A stretch of DNA of 24,008 nt from Omnitrophica bacterium RIFOXYB12_FULL_50_7 (GCA_001804345.1 MHFU01000121.1:936-24943); one strand, 5' to 3'; counted from the stretch's first letter, positions 5,835 to 12,726 are shown. The notes: generated by a model from the sequence alone, not told the origin. Made by a program: numbers and translations.

Positions 5835-7325
5835 TTACTGCCAAGTCTCGCGGCGGAGAAGGGCTTTTTGGTAAACGTCTTCGTACTGTTTGGCGGCGTC
5901 GAGCCAGGAGAAATGCTGGAGCATAGCGCGTTTACGCATCAGTTCCATGTGCTCAGGCCGGTCATAATACGTACTCACCGCCCAACCGACCGTATCGTAG
6001 ATCGCGGCCGTCGTTCCCTGATAGTAAAGGAACCCGGTCCCGAAACCGCTTTTTTCTTCGTAGGGAATGATCGTGTCCTTCAACCCGCCGGTCGCGCGCG
6101 CGATCGGAAGTGTCCCGTATTTCAAACTGTAGATCTGATTGAGCCCACACGGCTCATAAAGTGACGGCATCAAAAAAAAATCGGCTCCCGCTTCGATCAG
6201 GTGCGCCTTGCGTTCGTTGTAGCCGATCCAGGCACCTACCTTTCCGGGATAAAGCGCGGGAAGCCCCCCAAAAAAATCCTCCTGTCCCTTGTCCCCACTT
6301 CCAATAATGGCGAACTGCACGTCCATATCGCGCAGGATGCGGTGCATAACGAGCATCAAATACTGAAAACCTTTCTGCTCCACGAACCGTGAGACAATAC
6401 CTACGATTGGAACTCTCTCCTTGGGATCTAGCAAGAATTCTTTTCGTAGCGCTTCTTTGCAAAGTTTTTTTCCGGATAGATCCCTGGAATAATAATTCGC
6501 CGGAATAAGCTGGTCAACCTCAGGATCCCAATGGTCGTAGTCCGCGCCATTGAGGATCCCAAAGAGATCCTCCTTGCGCCGCTGAATATAGATTGAAAGC
6601 CCATTCGCTCCGGGCTCGCCGAGGATCTCTTTGGCATACGTGGGACTGACAGTCGTGATGGCATCAGCGTAAAAGATCGAGCCCTTCATGAAATTGATGC
6701 CTCCGAAATTCTCGAACTTGGCGTCCGTGAAATTGTCGCGCCCGAGACCGAGAAAACCGTAGGCGTCGGCCGTGAAAGTCCCTTGATAGGCAATATTATG
6801 GATCGAAAAAACGCTCGCAGTCCCCGCAAAAAAGGGATTACGCTGCTCCCAGATCTTCAGATACGGCGCGACAAGCGCCGTCTGCCAGTCGTGGCAATGG
6901 ATGATATCGGGCTGGAACTTCAGGTCCTGACAAAGCTGGAGGCAGGCACGCGAAAAAAATCCGAACCGCTCGGGATTGTCCCCGAATTCCCAATTACCAT
7001 CGTCATAAAGCCCGGCCCGTCCGAAATAACTTTCATGCTCGATAAAATAGACCGGGAATCCGTCCGACTTCCCTTCAAAGACCTGGCACCAAACGATGCC
7101 GTTGCCAGTCGAAACACCCATCGGCCCCAGAACGGGTTTCAAGCCGTACTTTTCCTTACTGATGGACCAATAACGCGGCAGGACAAGCCGGACATCATGC
7201 CCGAGTTTCTTCAGGATCTTGGGCAAAGCCCCGCACACGTCTCCGAGGCCGCCGGTTTTGATGAACGGCACCGCCTCCGAAGCCGCGAACAAGATCTTGA
7301 GTTTTTTTCCGTTCTTTTTTTTCAT
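5835..7325 (-). CDS. glgA: Glycogen/starch synthase, ADP-glucose type (GT5)
   Basis: A 496-residue enzyme, the usual bacterial GlgA size. It transfers glucose from ADP-glucose to the growing alpha-1,4-glucan. Visible hallmarks: KTGGLGDV at 23-30 (ADP-glucose-binding loop after ILFAASEAVPFI), IIHCHDW at 141-147, SRFVEQKG with Lys318, and EPCGLNQIYSLKYGTLPI from Glu391, with ATGGLKDT after it. It lies 44 bp downstream of a histidine kinase gene on the same strand and may be cotranscribed with it. No other glycogen genes are in the window. The start codon has only a weak GGAAAA ahead of it. Its last 15 codons are duplicated beyond the restriction-modification genes, so its present 3' end may be a restored or imported one. 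Confidence 0.96.
   Translation of the reverse strand: MKKKNGKKLKILFAASEAVPFIKTGGLGDVCGALPKILKKLGHDVRLVLPRYWSISKEKYGLKPVLGPMGVSTGNGIVWCQVFEGKSDGFPVYFIEHESYFGRAGLYDDGNWEFGDNPERFGFFSRACLQLCQDLKFQPDIIHCHDWQTALVAPYLKIWEQRNPFFAGTASVFSIHNIAYQGTFTADAYGFLGLGRDNFTDAKFENFGGINFMKGSIFYADAITTVSPTYAKEILGEPGANGLSIYIQRRKEDLFGILNGADYDHWDPEVDQLIPANYYSRDLSGKKLCKEALRKEFLLDPKERVPIVGIVSRFVEQKGFQYLMLVMHRILRDMDVQFAIIGSGDKGQEDFFGGLPALYPGKVGAWIGYNERKAHLIEAGADFFLMPSLYEPCGLNQIYSLKYGTLPIARATGGLKDTIIPYEEKSGFGTGFLYYQGTTAAIYDTVGWAVSTYYDRPEHMELMRKRAMLQHFSWLDAAKQYEDVYQKALLRRETWQ
5837..5881 (-). repeat. Direct-repeat partner of the glgA remnant
   Basis: These 45 bp are the last 15 codons of glgA up to the second base of the stop. 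They match 4393-4437 at 42 of 45 positions. The interval between the two copies holds exactly the restriction-modification genes and their promoter. Confidence 0.85.
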
Positions 7326-7369
7326 TTTTCCGAGCTTTCCGTTTCAGACATTCATTCGGGCATTCAGCT

Positions 7370-8416
7370 TCACCCGGCAGGCAGAGTGAAAAAGAAAGTC
7401 GAGCCTTCCCCGACCGTTGATTCGACCCAAATGCGCCCGCCGTAACGTTCCACAATCTTCTGGCAGGTCGCAAGACCGATCCCGGATCCCGGATATTTCT
7501 GCCGTGTTGCCAATTTTTCAAACATAATGAAAACGCGCTCCAGGGATTCTTCCGGGATACCGATCCCGTTGTCTTGAATCGAAAAAAACCATGCTTTCTT
7601 TTTGAGAACAGCCGAGATATGAATCCGCGGCTCCTTTTCGCAATACTTCAGCGCATTGCCGATCAAGTTCTGAAAAAGCAGTCCCGCGAGACCGGGATTG
7701 ATTGATAAAACAGGCAAAGGACTGCAGGTCACTTCCGCTTTCTTTTGAAGAATCAAAGAATGGAAGTCGCCCATCACCTCCTCGACAATCTTCTCCAGCT
7801 CCACGGGAGGCGTCGAGGCCTCAGGTTTTTTCACATTAGCATAATTCAAAAGCGCTTTGATAAAAGCACTCATCCGTTTCACATTGTTGATAATACGCTT
7901 TGTAAAATCCTTCGCCGTCTCATCTCCTGAATTTTTAAGTTTATCTCCCAGAAGCTCCGCGAAACCTAAAATAGCCGCCAAAGGAGACTGAAGATCGTGA
8001 GCCGCACTTCCAGCAAAAATTTCGAGCTCGAAATTCGACCGGGCAAGCTCTTGGGACATTTCTTCAAGCTGTATTGCTTTTTTCCGTAACCGCTGCGTCA
8101 TGCCGCAAACCAGACTAAAGATGATGAAATGAACCACTCCATCCAAATAGAAAATATCCTTCCCTCCCCAGGCCTCCACGTCTTCCTGGGCGATAAACCA
8201 CATGGTCGCGGTCAAAACCGTCATTAAAACGCCGGCTCTTCCGCCCAAATACCATGTCATGAGCATGATGGATGGAAAATAGAAGATATCGAACGCGACC
8301 ATACTATGGGTAATGATATCCAGATAAAAAATGACCCCGGTAAGAAGGACGAGGAAAAGGCCGCAGAGTGACCTTATAGTTTTGCTGCTGTCGAAAAAAA
8401 GAAGTTTAGGGAACAT
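7370..8416 (-). CDS. Membrane-anchored sensor histidine kinase
   Basis: A 348-residue kinase. Residues 12-110 contain about four hydrophobic helices (LFLVLLTGVIFYLDI, IFYFPSIMLMTWYLGG, VLMTVLTATMWFI, VVHFIIFSLVCG) with short loops, so the sensor is probably membrane-embedded. A coiled linker (QLEEMSQELARSNFELE) leads to the H-box with His140 (SAAHDLQSPLAAILGFAELL). The ATPase domain has Asn250/Asn254 (NLIGNALKYCE), the G1 box QDNGIGIPEE at 281-290 and a GSGIGLA lid at 310-316. It resembles phytochrome-type kinase modules of the HisKA class. No response regulator is adjacent. A strong promoter (TTGACA-16-TATACT) ends 10 nt before the ATG and there is no Shine-Dalgarno. glgA follows after 44 bp. 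Confidence 0.92.
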   Translation of the reverse strand: MFPKLLFFDSSKTIRSLCGLFLVLLTGVIFYLDIITHSMVAFDIFYFPSIMLMTWYLGGRAGVLMTVLTATMWFIAQEDVEAWGGKDIFYLDGVVHFIIFSLVCGMTQRLRKKAIQLEEMSQELARSNFELEIFAGSAAHDLQSPLAAILGFAELLGDKLKNSGDETAKDFTKRIINNVKRMSAFIKALLNYANVKKPEASTPPVELEKIVEEVMGDFHSLILQKKAEVTCSPLPVLSINPGLAGLLFQNLIGNALKYCEKEPRIHISAVLKKKAWFFSIQDNGIGIPEESLERVFIMFEKLATRQKYPGSGIGLATCQKIVERYGGRIWVESTVGEGSTFFFTLPAG

Positions 8417-8426
8417 GGCGAGGAAT

Positions 8427-8454
8427 AGTATAAACTCCGATCATTGACTGTCAA
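8427..8454 (-). promoter_or_regulatory. Promoter of the membrane histidine kinase gene
   Basis: A consensus-like sigma70 promoter on the minus strand: TTGACA (8449-8454), 16 bp, TATACT (8427-8432). The -10 ends 10 nt before the ATG at 8416, leaving a leader of only about 3-4 nt. Confidence 0.65.
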
Positions 8455-8532
8455 TGAACAACTCGAGCCAACGCTTCGATGTAATCCCAAACTGGCCACT
8501 CTAGGCATCAAAAAGCTATGTTACAATTCCCC

Positions 8533-9399
8533 ATGCCAAGCGTCAGCGTCGTCATCCCCACATACAACCGTAAAACAGTTCTGCCGCGCGCAATCGACTC
8601 CGTCCTCGCGCAAAAAGGTGCGGATTTTGAACTCATCATCGTCGATGACGGATCGACGGATAACACCCATCATCTTATCGAATCCCGTTCCCCGTTCTCC
8701 GTTCCCCGGGTTTTCCGTCAGGAAAACAAAGGCCCCGCCGCCGCCCGGAACCTCGGAATCAGGGAAGCGAAGGGCAAATGGATCGCGTTCCTGGATTCGG
8801 ATGATGAGTGGAAGCCCGGCAAGCTAAAAGCCCAGCTGGAATTTTTTGCAGCTCACACGAAGTATTTAATTTGTCAGACCGAAGAGATCTGGGTGCGGAA
8901 CGGCACGCGCGTAAACCCGATGAAGAAACATCAAAAATTCGGGGGGCAGATCTTTGAAAAATGTCTGCCGCTTTGCATCGTGAGCCCGTCCGCGGTCATG
9001 ATGCACCGAAAACTCTTTGACGAGATCGGACTTTTCGACGAGTCGCTTCCTGCCTGTGAGGATTATGACCTGTGGCTTAGGATCGCCGCAAAACATCCGA
9101 TCGGCCTTATTGAAAAACCTTACATCATGAAGTACGGCGGTCACGCCGACCAGCGCTCCCGCGAATTTCCGGCCATGGACCAATTCCGCATTCGCTCCCT
9201 TGCCAAGATCCTCTCGCAAAATATCCTCACCCCCGAACAATCCGTCGCCGTACGGAAAACGCTAGAAGAAAAAGCGAAGATCTATATCGAAGGAGCTCTC
9301 AAGCGAGGGAAAAAGGAAGAAGCGGAAGAAATTCAACGAATCGTGAAACGGGGAACGGCTAACGAGAAGCCTGGCGTTCCCCGTTTACCGTTCCCCTAG
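8533..9399 (+). CDS. GT-A fold family 2 glycosyltransferase
   Basis: A 288-residue glycosyltransferase counted from the ATG at 8533. An ATG at 8518 would add five residues, but it lies across a TACAAT -10-like box. Family features: SVSVVIPTYNR at the N-terminus, VDDGSTD at 37-43 (nucleotide binding), NKGPAAARN, and FLDSDDEW at 87-94 holding the metal-binding DxD. After CEDYDLWLRIA the C-terminus is short and soluble, without membrane anchor. It likely adds a sugar to a lipid-linked or surface glycan, but donor and acceptor cannot be read. Residues 51-60 (SRSPFSVPRV) and the last 17 residues are translated from GTTCCCC-type repeat sequence, so both regions are probably non-essential additions. 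No Shine-Dalgarno is seen. Confidence 0.92.
   Translation: MPSVSVVIPTYNRKTVLPRAIDSVLAQKGADFELIIVDDGSTDNTHHLIESRSPFSVPRVFRQENKGPAAARNLGIREAKGKWIAFLDSDDEWKPGKLKAQLEFFAAHTKYLICQTEEIWVRNGTRVNPMKKHQKFGGQIFEKCLPLCIVSPSAVMMHRKLFDEIGLFDESLPACEDYDLWLRIAAKHPIGLIEKPYIMKYGGHADQRSREFPAMDQFRIRSLAKILSQNILTPEQSVAVRKTLEEKAKIYIEGALKRGKKEEAEEIQRIVKRGTANEKPGVPRLPFP
8684..8710. repeat. GTTCCCC repeat (family B) inside the glycosyltransferase gene
   Basis: A 27-bp stretch of cgttcccc words (cccgttccccgttctccg, then ttccccggg) lies in frame between the VDDGSTD and NKGPAAARN blocks. The same words make up the intergenic repeats at 9346-9398, 10178-10229 and 19953-20050. Confidence 0.55.
9346..9398. repeat. Family B palindrome overlapping the end of the glycosyltransferase gene
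   Basis: A perfect 12-bp inverted repeat, aaacggggaacg at 9346-9357 with cgttccccgttt at 9375-9386, is followed by accgttcccc. It encodes the last 17 residues of the glycosyltransferase and supplies its stop codon region. Confidence 0.7.
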
Positions 9400-9448
9400 A
9401 AGAATTTATTGAGTGTTTCGTTCGACAACACTAACCCTTGTTTATGTT

Positions 9449-9646
9449 TCAACCCCTCTCCAGATAAAGGCAGAACGCGGCAACAAGAAGCAATAGCAAT
9501 GAAGCTAGGTGAAAACATTCCTCATGTTGAACCGCTTTTGTTGCTCGGCTCCAATCGACCTGGTCAAACCCGTCTTTTTTCCCGCGCTCAAGATAATACT
9601 TATAGGCCAATGCTTTGATTTTTTCTTCTGTCCCTTTTGACGCCAT
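9449..9646 (-). CDS. Small DUF2934-like protein with C-terminal hydrophobic tail
   Basis: A 65-residue protein. Residues 6-40 (TEEKIKALAYKYYLERGKKD, then GFDQVDW) fit the short DUF2934 pattern: an aromatic-rich helix, RG, then a GxDxxDW turn. Residues 46-62 form a hydrophobic segment that could anchor it in the membrane, which is not typical of the domain. The start at 9646 is set by AAAGGAGGG about 9 nt upstream, and by a promoter whose -10 lies at 9678-9683, which rules out the longer frame from 9682. The function of DUF2934 is unknown. The gene stands alone. Confidence 0.65.
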   Translation of the reverse strand: MASKGTEEKIKALAYKYYLERGKKDGFDQVDWSRATKAVQHEECFHLASLLLLLVAAFCLYLERG

Positions 9647-9677
9647 GGGAATAACCCTCCTTTGAAATTTGGGCAGC

Positions 9678-9706
9678 ATCATAACTCGAATTAAAATTTA
9701 GTGCAA
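9678..9706 (-). promoter_or_regulatory. Promoter of the DUF2934-like gene
   Basis: A sigma70-like promoter on the minus strand: TTGCAC (9701-9706), 17 bp, TATGAT (9678-9683). It gives a leader of about 25 nt that contains the AAAGGAGGG site. Confidence 0.65.
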
Positions 9707-9783
9707 AATAAAAAAAATGTTTTTTCTGAAAAATCCGTTCCTTGTTGATCCGTTGTCCCCAATGAAGCGATTCATTCCCGGGA

Positions 9784-10092
9784 TTATGAAATCTTTTTTG
9801 ATAATGTGAGAAAATAAACCGCGCAGGCCAGATCGATCATCAACCAGATCAATCCGGTCAGATAAACGGGAATCAAAGGATTAAACAAAACCGCCACGAT
9901 CCATAACGGAATGAAGTGGCCGCTCAGTGAAGGGCGATCCTTCAACTTAAATGCCGCATAAGCCGCGGCAGCGCAAACCACCCATCGAAGCAGTATAAAA
10001 TAGATATACGGTAGCGCGGGAATAACGGCAAAACACAGCATCAACGCCGCGACCAGAAGTGCCACTCTTAACCTCTTTGGTTCATCGCCCAT
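9784..10092 (-). CDS. Small four-helix inner-membrane protein (DUF6804-like)
   Basis: A 102-residue protein, made almost wholly of hydrophobic helices: VALLVAALMLCFAVIPALPY, YFILLRWVVCAAAAYAAF, WIVAVLFNPLIPVYL and LIWLMIDLACAVYFLTL. The FNPLIPV turn between helices 3 and 4 and the LLRWVV motif resemble small uncharacterised membrane proteins of the DUF6804 kind. The match is from memory of the pattern only. I choose the ATG at 10092 over the GTG at 10098, because a GGAGGGG site lies about 9 nt upstream of it. No function is suggested by the neighbours, a DUF2934-like gene and the end of the metal permease gene. Confidence 0.65.
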   Translation of the reverse strand: MGDEPKRLRVALLVAALMLCFAVIPALPYIYFILLRWVVCAAAAYAAFKLKDRPSLSGHFIPLWIVAVLFNPLIPVYLTGLIWLMIDLACAVYFLTLSKKIS

Positions 10093-10177
10093 CCCCACAA
10101 CCCCTCCCGTTTTCTTTCTGTCTAAAATTAAGCGATATGCCTGCCCCGTAGACTTGTCGTGCTGAGTCCCCGGGATT

Positions 10178-10229
10178 ATAGAACGGCGAACGAAAAAGCT
10201 TAAACGTTCCCCGTTAACCGTTTCCCCCT
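10178..10229. repeat. Family B GTTCCCC repeat downstream of the permease gene
   Basis: The words gaacggcgaacg (10181-10192) and cgttccccgttaaccg (10205-10220) form an imperfect inverted repeat. It ends in tttccccctttt, directly against the permease stop codon. On the minus strand, where transcription leaves the permease, it could fold as a hairpin, but no U-run follows. Confidence 0.55.
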
Positions 10230-10230
10230 T

Positions 10231-11274
10231 TTAGAGCTTATTGAAAATCCACCCCAGCAGCACCACCTGCGGCAAGCTGATCGCAAGCATCCAAAGCGCG
10301 GTTCGGGGCCCCAGATTTTTCCAGACAAGACCGATCTCGGTCACATCCGTCACCACACCACCCATCAGAAACGCAAAGGCATTGCCGAACGCGCCGGTCT
10401 GTTGGTAGATCGTGAATGCGAGGGGCGAAGTTCCCTCGGAACAAACTTCCAGAAGCGTGGCCACCCCCATCGTCACGAGCAGTCCCAAAAGCGTCGGCCC
10501 GAAATACTGGTGGAAGATGTGGCCCGGCACCAACGTTGAAACAAGCCCGGCAAGAAGGACTCCGATGAGCACCCAAGGCAACACCATGGCGGCAAGCGAG
10601 GTCATTCCCTTCCAGATTCCGCGAACCGCGTGCCGAAAACTTTCATGGGTCCAGTCATGATCACGCAATCTTGATGCAACGTCGCTACGGATCGAAAAAC
10701 CGGGATCGACCACCACCGAGTGAGGATTTTTCTCGATCCATCCGAGGCTATCCAGACCTTGCAGGGAAAATCCTGTGACAAGCGCGACAAGAAGCGCGCC
10801 CGAGACGATCAGGAACGCTTTGACCCCGAAGAACCCGAAGAGAAGTATCGTGATAGGAAGATTGGCCCAGGGACTCGCGAGAAGAAAACTCACCACCGCA
10901 GGACCTGAAGCGCCTTTTTTGTGGATCTCCATCGAGATCGCGAGGATTCCGTGACAACAAGCGCTCATCAAGAATCCAAATCCTACCGAATAAAAGATCG
11001 TCCGTTTTTTCGGGACCGCCAGGTGCTTGGAGATATATTCCTTCGGCACGTAATGATCGATCAACCCGCCCACAAAAAATCCGGCAAGAATGGGCCAGAA
11101 CATGATCCGGACATATTCCCAAAAGATCCGGCGAAAGCCTTCCATCGCGGGAAAAAGAAAAGAAGCAGCCAGCGACACGAGCGTCAGGCAAACAATAAAA
11201 AAAAGCCCGGTCCGATACCACGGTTTTTTCTTGTCACTTTCCCCGCAGCAGACATCCTCACCGTGTTCTTCCAT
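10231..11274 (-). CDS. Permease, SO_0444-type Cu/Zn efflux (DUF318/ArsP-like family)
   Basis: A 347-residue inner-membrane protein with about eight to ten helices arranged as two similar halves around a soluble middle loop. Helix landmarks: ACCHGILAISMEIHKKG, SFLLASPWANLPITILLFGF and, in the second half, EVCSEGTSPLAFTIYQQTGA with MGGVVTDVTEIG. This pattern is that of the PF03773 permeases, and the CCHG and CSEGTSP motifs fit the branch annotated as SO_0444 Cu/Zn efflux transporters. The N-terminus (EEHGEDVCCGESDKKK) is a possible metal-binding tail. Start 11274 has AAGGGG 8 nt upstream. It closes the copper cluster but has its own promoter 24 bp upstream of the ATG. Metal specificity is inferred from family and context. 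Confidence 0.83.
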   Translation of the reverse strand: MEEHGEDVCCGESDKKKPWYRTGLFFIVCLTLVSLAASFLFPAMEGFRRIFWEYVRIMFWPILAGFFVGGLIDHYVPKEYISKHLAVPKKRTIFYSVGFGFLMSACCHGILAISMEIHKKGASGPAVVSFLLASPWANLPITILLFGFFGVKAFLIVSGALLVALVTGFSLQGLDSLGWIEKNPHSVVVDPGFSIRSDVASRLRDHDWTHESFRHAVRGIWKGMTSLAAMVLPWVLIGVLLAGLVSTLVPGHIFHQYFGPTLLGLLVTMGVATLLEVCSEGTSPLAFTIYQQTGAFGNAFAFLMGGVVTDVTEIGLVWKNLGPRTALWMLAISLPQVVLLGWIFNKL

Positions 11275-11292
11275 CCAAAATCCCCTTTCCTT

Positions 11293-11327
11293 TAGTGATT
11301 GTACCGACCGTTGCGGGACTGTCACTA
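11293..11327 (-). promoter_or_regulatory. Permease promoter overlapped by an imperfect dyad
   Basis: On the minus strand, GTGACA (11320-11325), 16 bp, TACAAT (11298-11303) forms a good promoter. The 35-bp segment covering both boxes is dyadic. TAGTGA/TCACTA ends pair perfectly, and 11 of 17 positions are Watson-Crick pairs around the centre. This suggests an operator, but it does not resemble the CsoR box at 19903. Confidence 0.45.
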
Positions 11328-11392
11328 TTTTTGCTTTCTCCTCGAGATTCTTTGGTGACAGCCACCTTTTTACTTTTCATCAAACATCTTGT

Positions 11393-11510
11393 GCGTTGCT
11401 CCGGTCATTTCCCCCTTTGTCAAAGGGGGACTGATGGGGATTAAAAAATCTCCCCCGGCCCCTCTTTGGAAAAGAGGGAGAATTGGTCTATTGAAAAACT
11501 GGAGCAACAC
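11393..11510. repeat. Family A double hairpin, copy 2, inside a GTTGCTCC inverted repeat
   Basis: The core at 11409-11482 runs CCCCCTTTGTCAAAGGGGG, TGGGGATT, AAATCTCCCCC, CCCCTCTTTGGAAAAGAGGG. The 20-bp CCTGCC palindrome of the other two copies is absent and only ccgg stands at that point. The outer arms gcgttgctccggt (11393-11405) and actggagcaacac (11498-11510) pair with two mismatches, so this copy also sits inside another palindrome. It fills the 255-bp gap between the YHS and permease genes. Confidence 0.7.
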
Positions 11511-11529
11511 ATATCTTGTTTCGGATCGC

Positions 11530-11871
11530 TTACTGTTTCTTGCCTGACTCTTCAGGAGGGGCCGGAGGTTGGAGAACGGCGGGCATTACCATCGCAGCCG
11601 GAGCTGCAACTTTTTCCTTCGCTTCCATCCGAGCAATGTATTTTCCGGGATTTTTCAGAAAAGACTTCTTGCACATCGGACAGCAAAGGTCGTAGCGCTT
11701 GCCTTTATAAACGACAAAATCCTTTCCTGAAACCGGATCACCCGTGACAGGGCACATCTTGTTGCCAACATTCACAATGCCCGCATCAGCTTTCTTCGCC
11801 GCGAACGCGGGCGAAGCCACCCCAGGAACCATCAGTGCCAGAACGACGAACAGCACAATCATTTTTTTCAT
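11530..11871 (-). CDS. Secreted YHS-domain metal-binding protein (second of two)
   Basis: A 113-residue precursor. A signal peptide (MKKMIVLFVVLALMVPGVAS, then PAFAA) predicts export to the periplasm. The YHS domain has Cys40 in KMCPVTGDPVSGKD and the cluster Cys63-Cys64-x-x-Cys67 in DLCCPMCKK, followed by the typical FLKNPGKYIARM. YHS domains bind copper or related metals and are often found in Cu transporters and chaperones. The C-terminal tail is rich in Ala, Pro and Met (PAAMVMPAVLQPPAPP), which could add soft-metal ligands. The start has AAGGAGG 6 nt upstream. It follows the RnfD-like gene by 30 bp, so the two are likely cotranscribed. It is a paralogue of the YHS protein at 12727-13062. 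Confidence 0.88.
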   Translation of the reverse strand: MKKMIVLFVVLALMVPGVASPAFAAKKADAGIVNVGNKMCPVTGDPVSGKDFVVYKGKRYDLCCPMCKKSFLKNPGKYIARMEAKEKVAAPAAMVMPAVLQPPAPPEESGKKQ

Positions 11872-11901
11872 CGTCTTCCTCCTTCTCGATTGGATCATTT
11901 T

Positions 11902-12636
11902 TTATGGCAGTTTATTCAAAAATGGAACTATAAGATTAAAAGCGAGCAGACAGTAGAGCTCCGCTCTCATCGGGACCCCCATCGCATTCAATAAAAACAC
12001 TCCAGCCGCGACACCGGCGCCAAAAAGAAGTTTGCCAGTTTTCCTGATAGGTGTTGTTTTAGGTTCGATCAATATGATAAAAATAAAAAAGAAGTTCTGA
12101 TCTCCCAAGAAGGATAACGACGGAGATTCTCTTTTCAGAAACGCCTCGGCTACAGACAACAGTCCCCCTACCAGAAAATACACACCCGCCATCTCCAGCT
12201 TGCGGACCTTCCAAGTGAAATAAATTCCGAAAGGAACGAGAACATACCAAAGATCGGCACCGTTCCAGGCGATGTATGCCTTGAAGATAATGACCGTGAG
12301 AAAAATGCCAAAAGCCGCCGGATTCAAGAGATGCTTATGGTTCCAGCAAAGGATATGTTTGGAGGCAATAGTAAAAAAAACCGCGGCCGAAAAAATCCAC
12401 CAAGGCTGAGCACTCGAAAGAACGAACCCGATAATAAGCCCGGAGATCAAGGCGCTTTCGCTGAACTTGACCTTTTGGGTCTTGAAGAATACCGCCACAG
12501 CATCGAAGAAGAGCGCCGAACCCACTGCGATCAGAAGCGCAATAAGGAGTGATGCCTCCCAAAACACCAAAGAAAGACCCACCGCAAACACCACCAAAAA
12601 ACCAGCGAGTTGCATTTTGAACGACGGCATTTTCAT
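11902..12636 (-). CDS. Stand-alone RnfD/NqrB-like membrane protein
   Basis: A 244-residue protein with eight or more hydrophobic helices. The segment ESALISGLIIGFVLSSAQPW, then FTIASKHILCWNHKHLLNPA and AAFGIF, follows the RnfD pattern (ALITGLLL, KHxxxxxxNPA). Near the C-terminus EPKTTPIRKTGKLLFGAG matches the RnfD DPxTSPxxxxGxxxFG block. Genuine RnfD is about 350 residues and carries a covalently bound FMN on a Thr in an SGAT motif. This protein is shorter and I find no such motif, so it may bind FMN non-covalently or not at all. No other rnf or nqr gene is present. I choose the ATG at 12636 (AAAGGA 9 nt upstream) over the GTG at 12660. It lies between two secreted YHS genes, hinting at a membrane redox role in metal handling. 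Confidence 0.72.
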   Translation of the reverse strand: MKMPSFKMQLAGFLVVFAVGLSLVFWEASLLIALLIAVGSALFFDAVAVFFKTQKVKFSESALISGLIIGFVLSSAQPWWIFSAAVFFTIASKHILCWNHKHLLNPAAFGIFLTVIIFKAYIAWNGADLWYVLVPFGIYFTWKVRKLEMAGVYFLVGGLLSVAEAFLKRESPSLSFLGDQNFFFIFIILIEPKTTPIRKTGKLLFGAGVAAGVFLLNAMGVPMRAELYCLLAFNLIVPFLNKLP

Positions 12637-12658
12637 AGCCGGATTCCTTTCAACATCC

Positions 12659-12689
12659 ACCCAAGATAAAGTCGGACTTTATCTCGGGT
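12659..12689. repeat. ACCCAAGAT palindrome, copy 1
   Basis: Arms acccaagataaagt (12659-12672) and actttatctcgggt (12676-12689) pair over 14 bp with one mismatch around a 3-nt loop. The ends ACCCAAGAT/ATCTYGGGT recur in the 44-bp palindrome at 22612-22655, with a different centre. It lies between the first YHS gene and the RnfD-like gene. Confidence 0.7.
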
Positions 12690-12726
12690 CCTGCGCCTTA
12701 AGTGTAACAGCCCAGCATCCCCTTCT

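Noticed and set aside
4393..5881. Integrative element with integrase and att sites in glgA
   Set aside because: The 45-bp direct repeat fits, but no integrase, transposase or recombinase is encoded between the copies; recorded instead as an insertion with long target duplication.
8444..8827. 127-residue frame overlapping the glycosyltransferase start
   Set aside because: Low-complexity Ser/Pro/Arg composition, out of frame with clear GT2 motifs.
9409..9618. Small + strand frame opposite the DUF2934-like gene
   Set aside because: No ribosome-binding site or motif; the minus strand has promoter, Shine-Dalgarno and a domain pattern.
11902..12636. Complete Rnf or Nqr complex
   Set aside because: Only a D-subunit-like protein is present; no A, B, C, E or G subunit genes are in the window.
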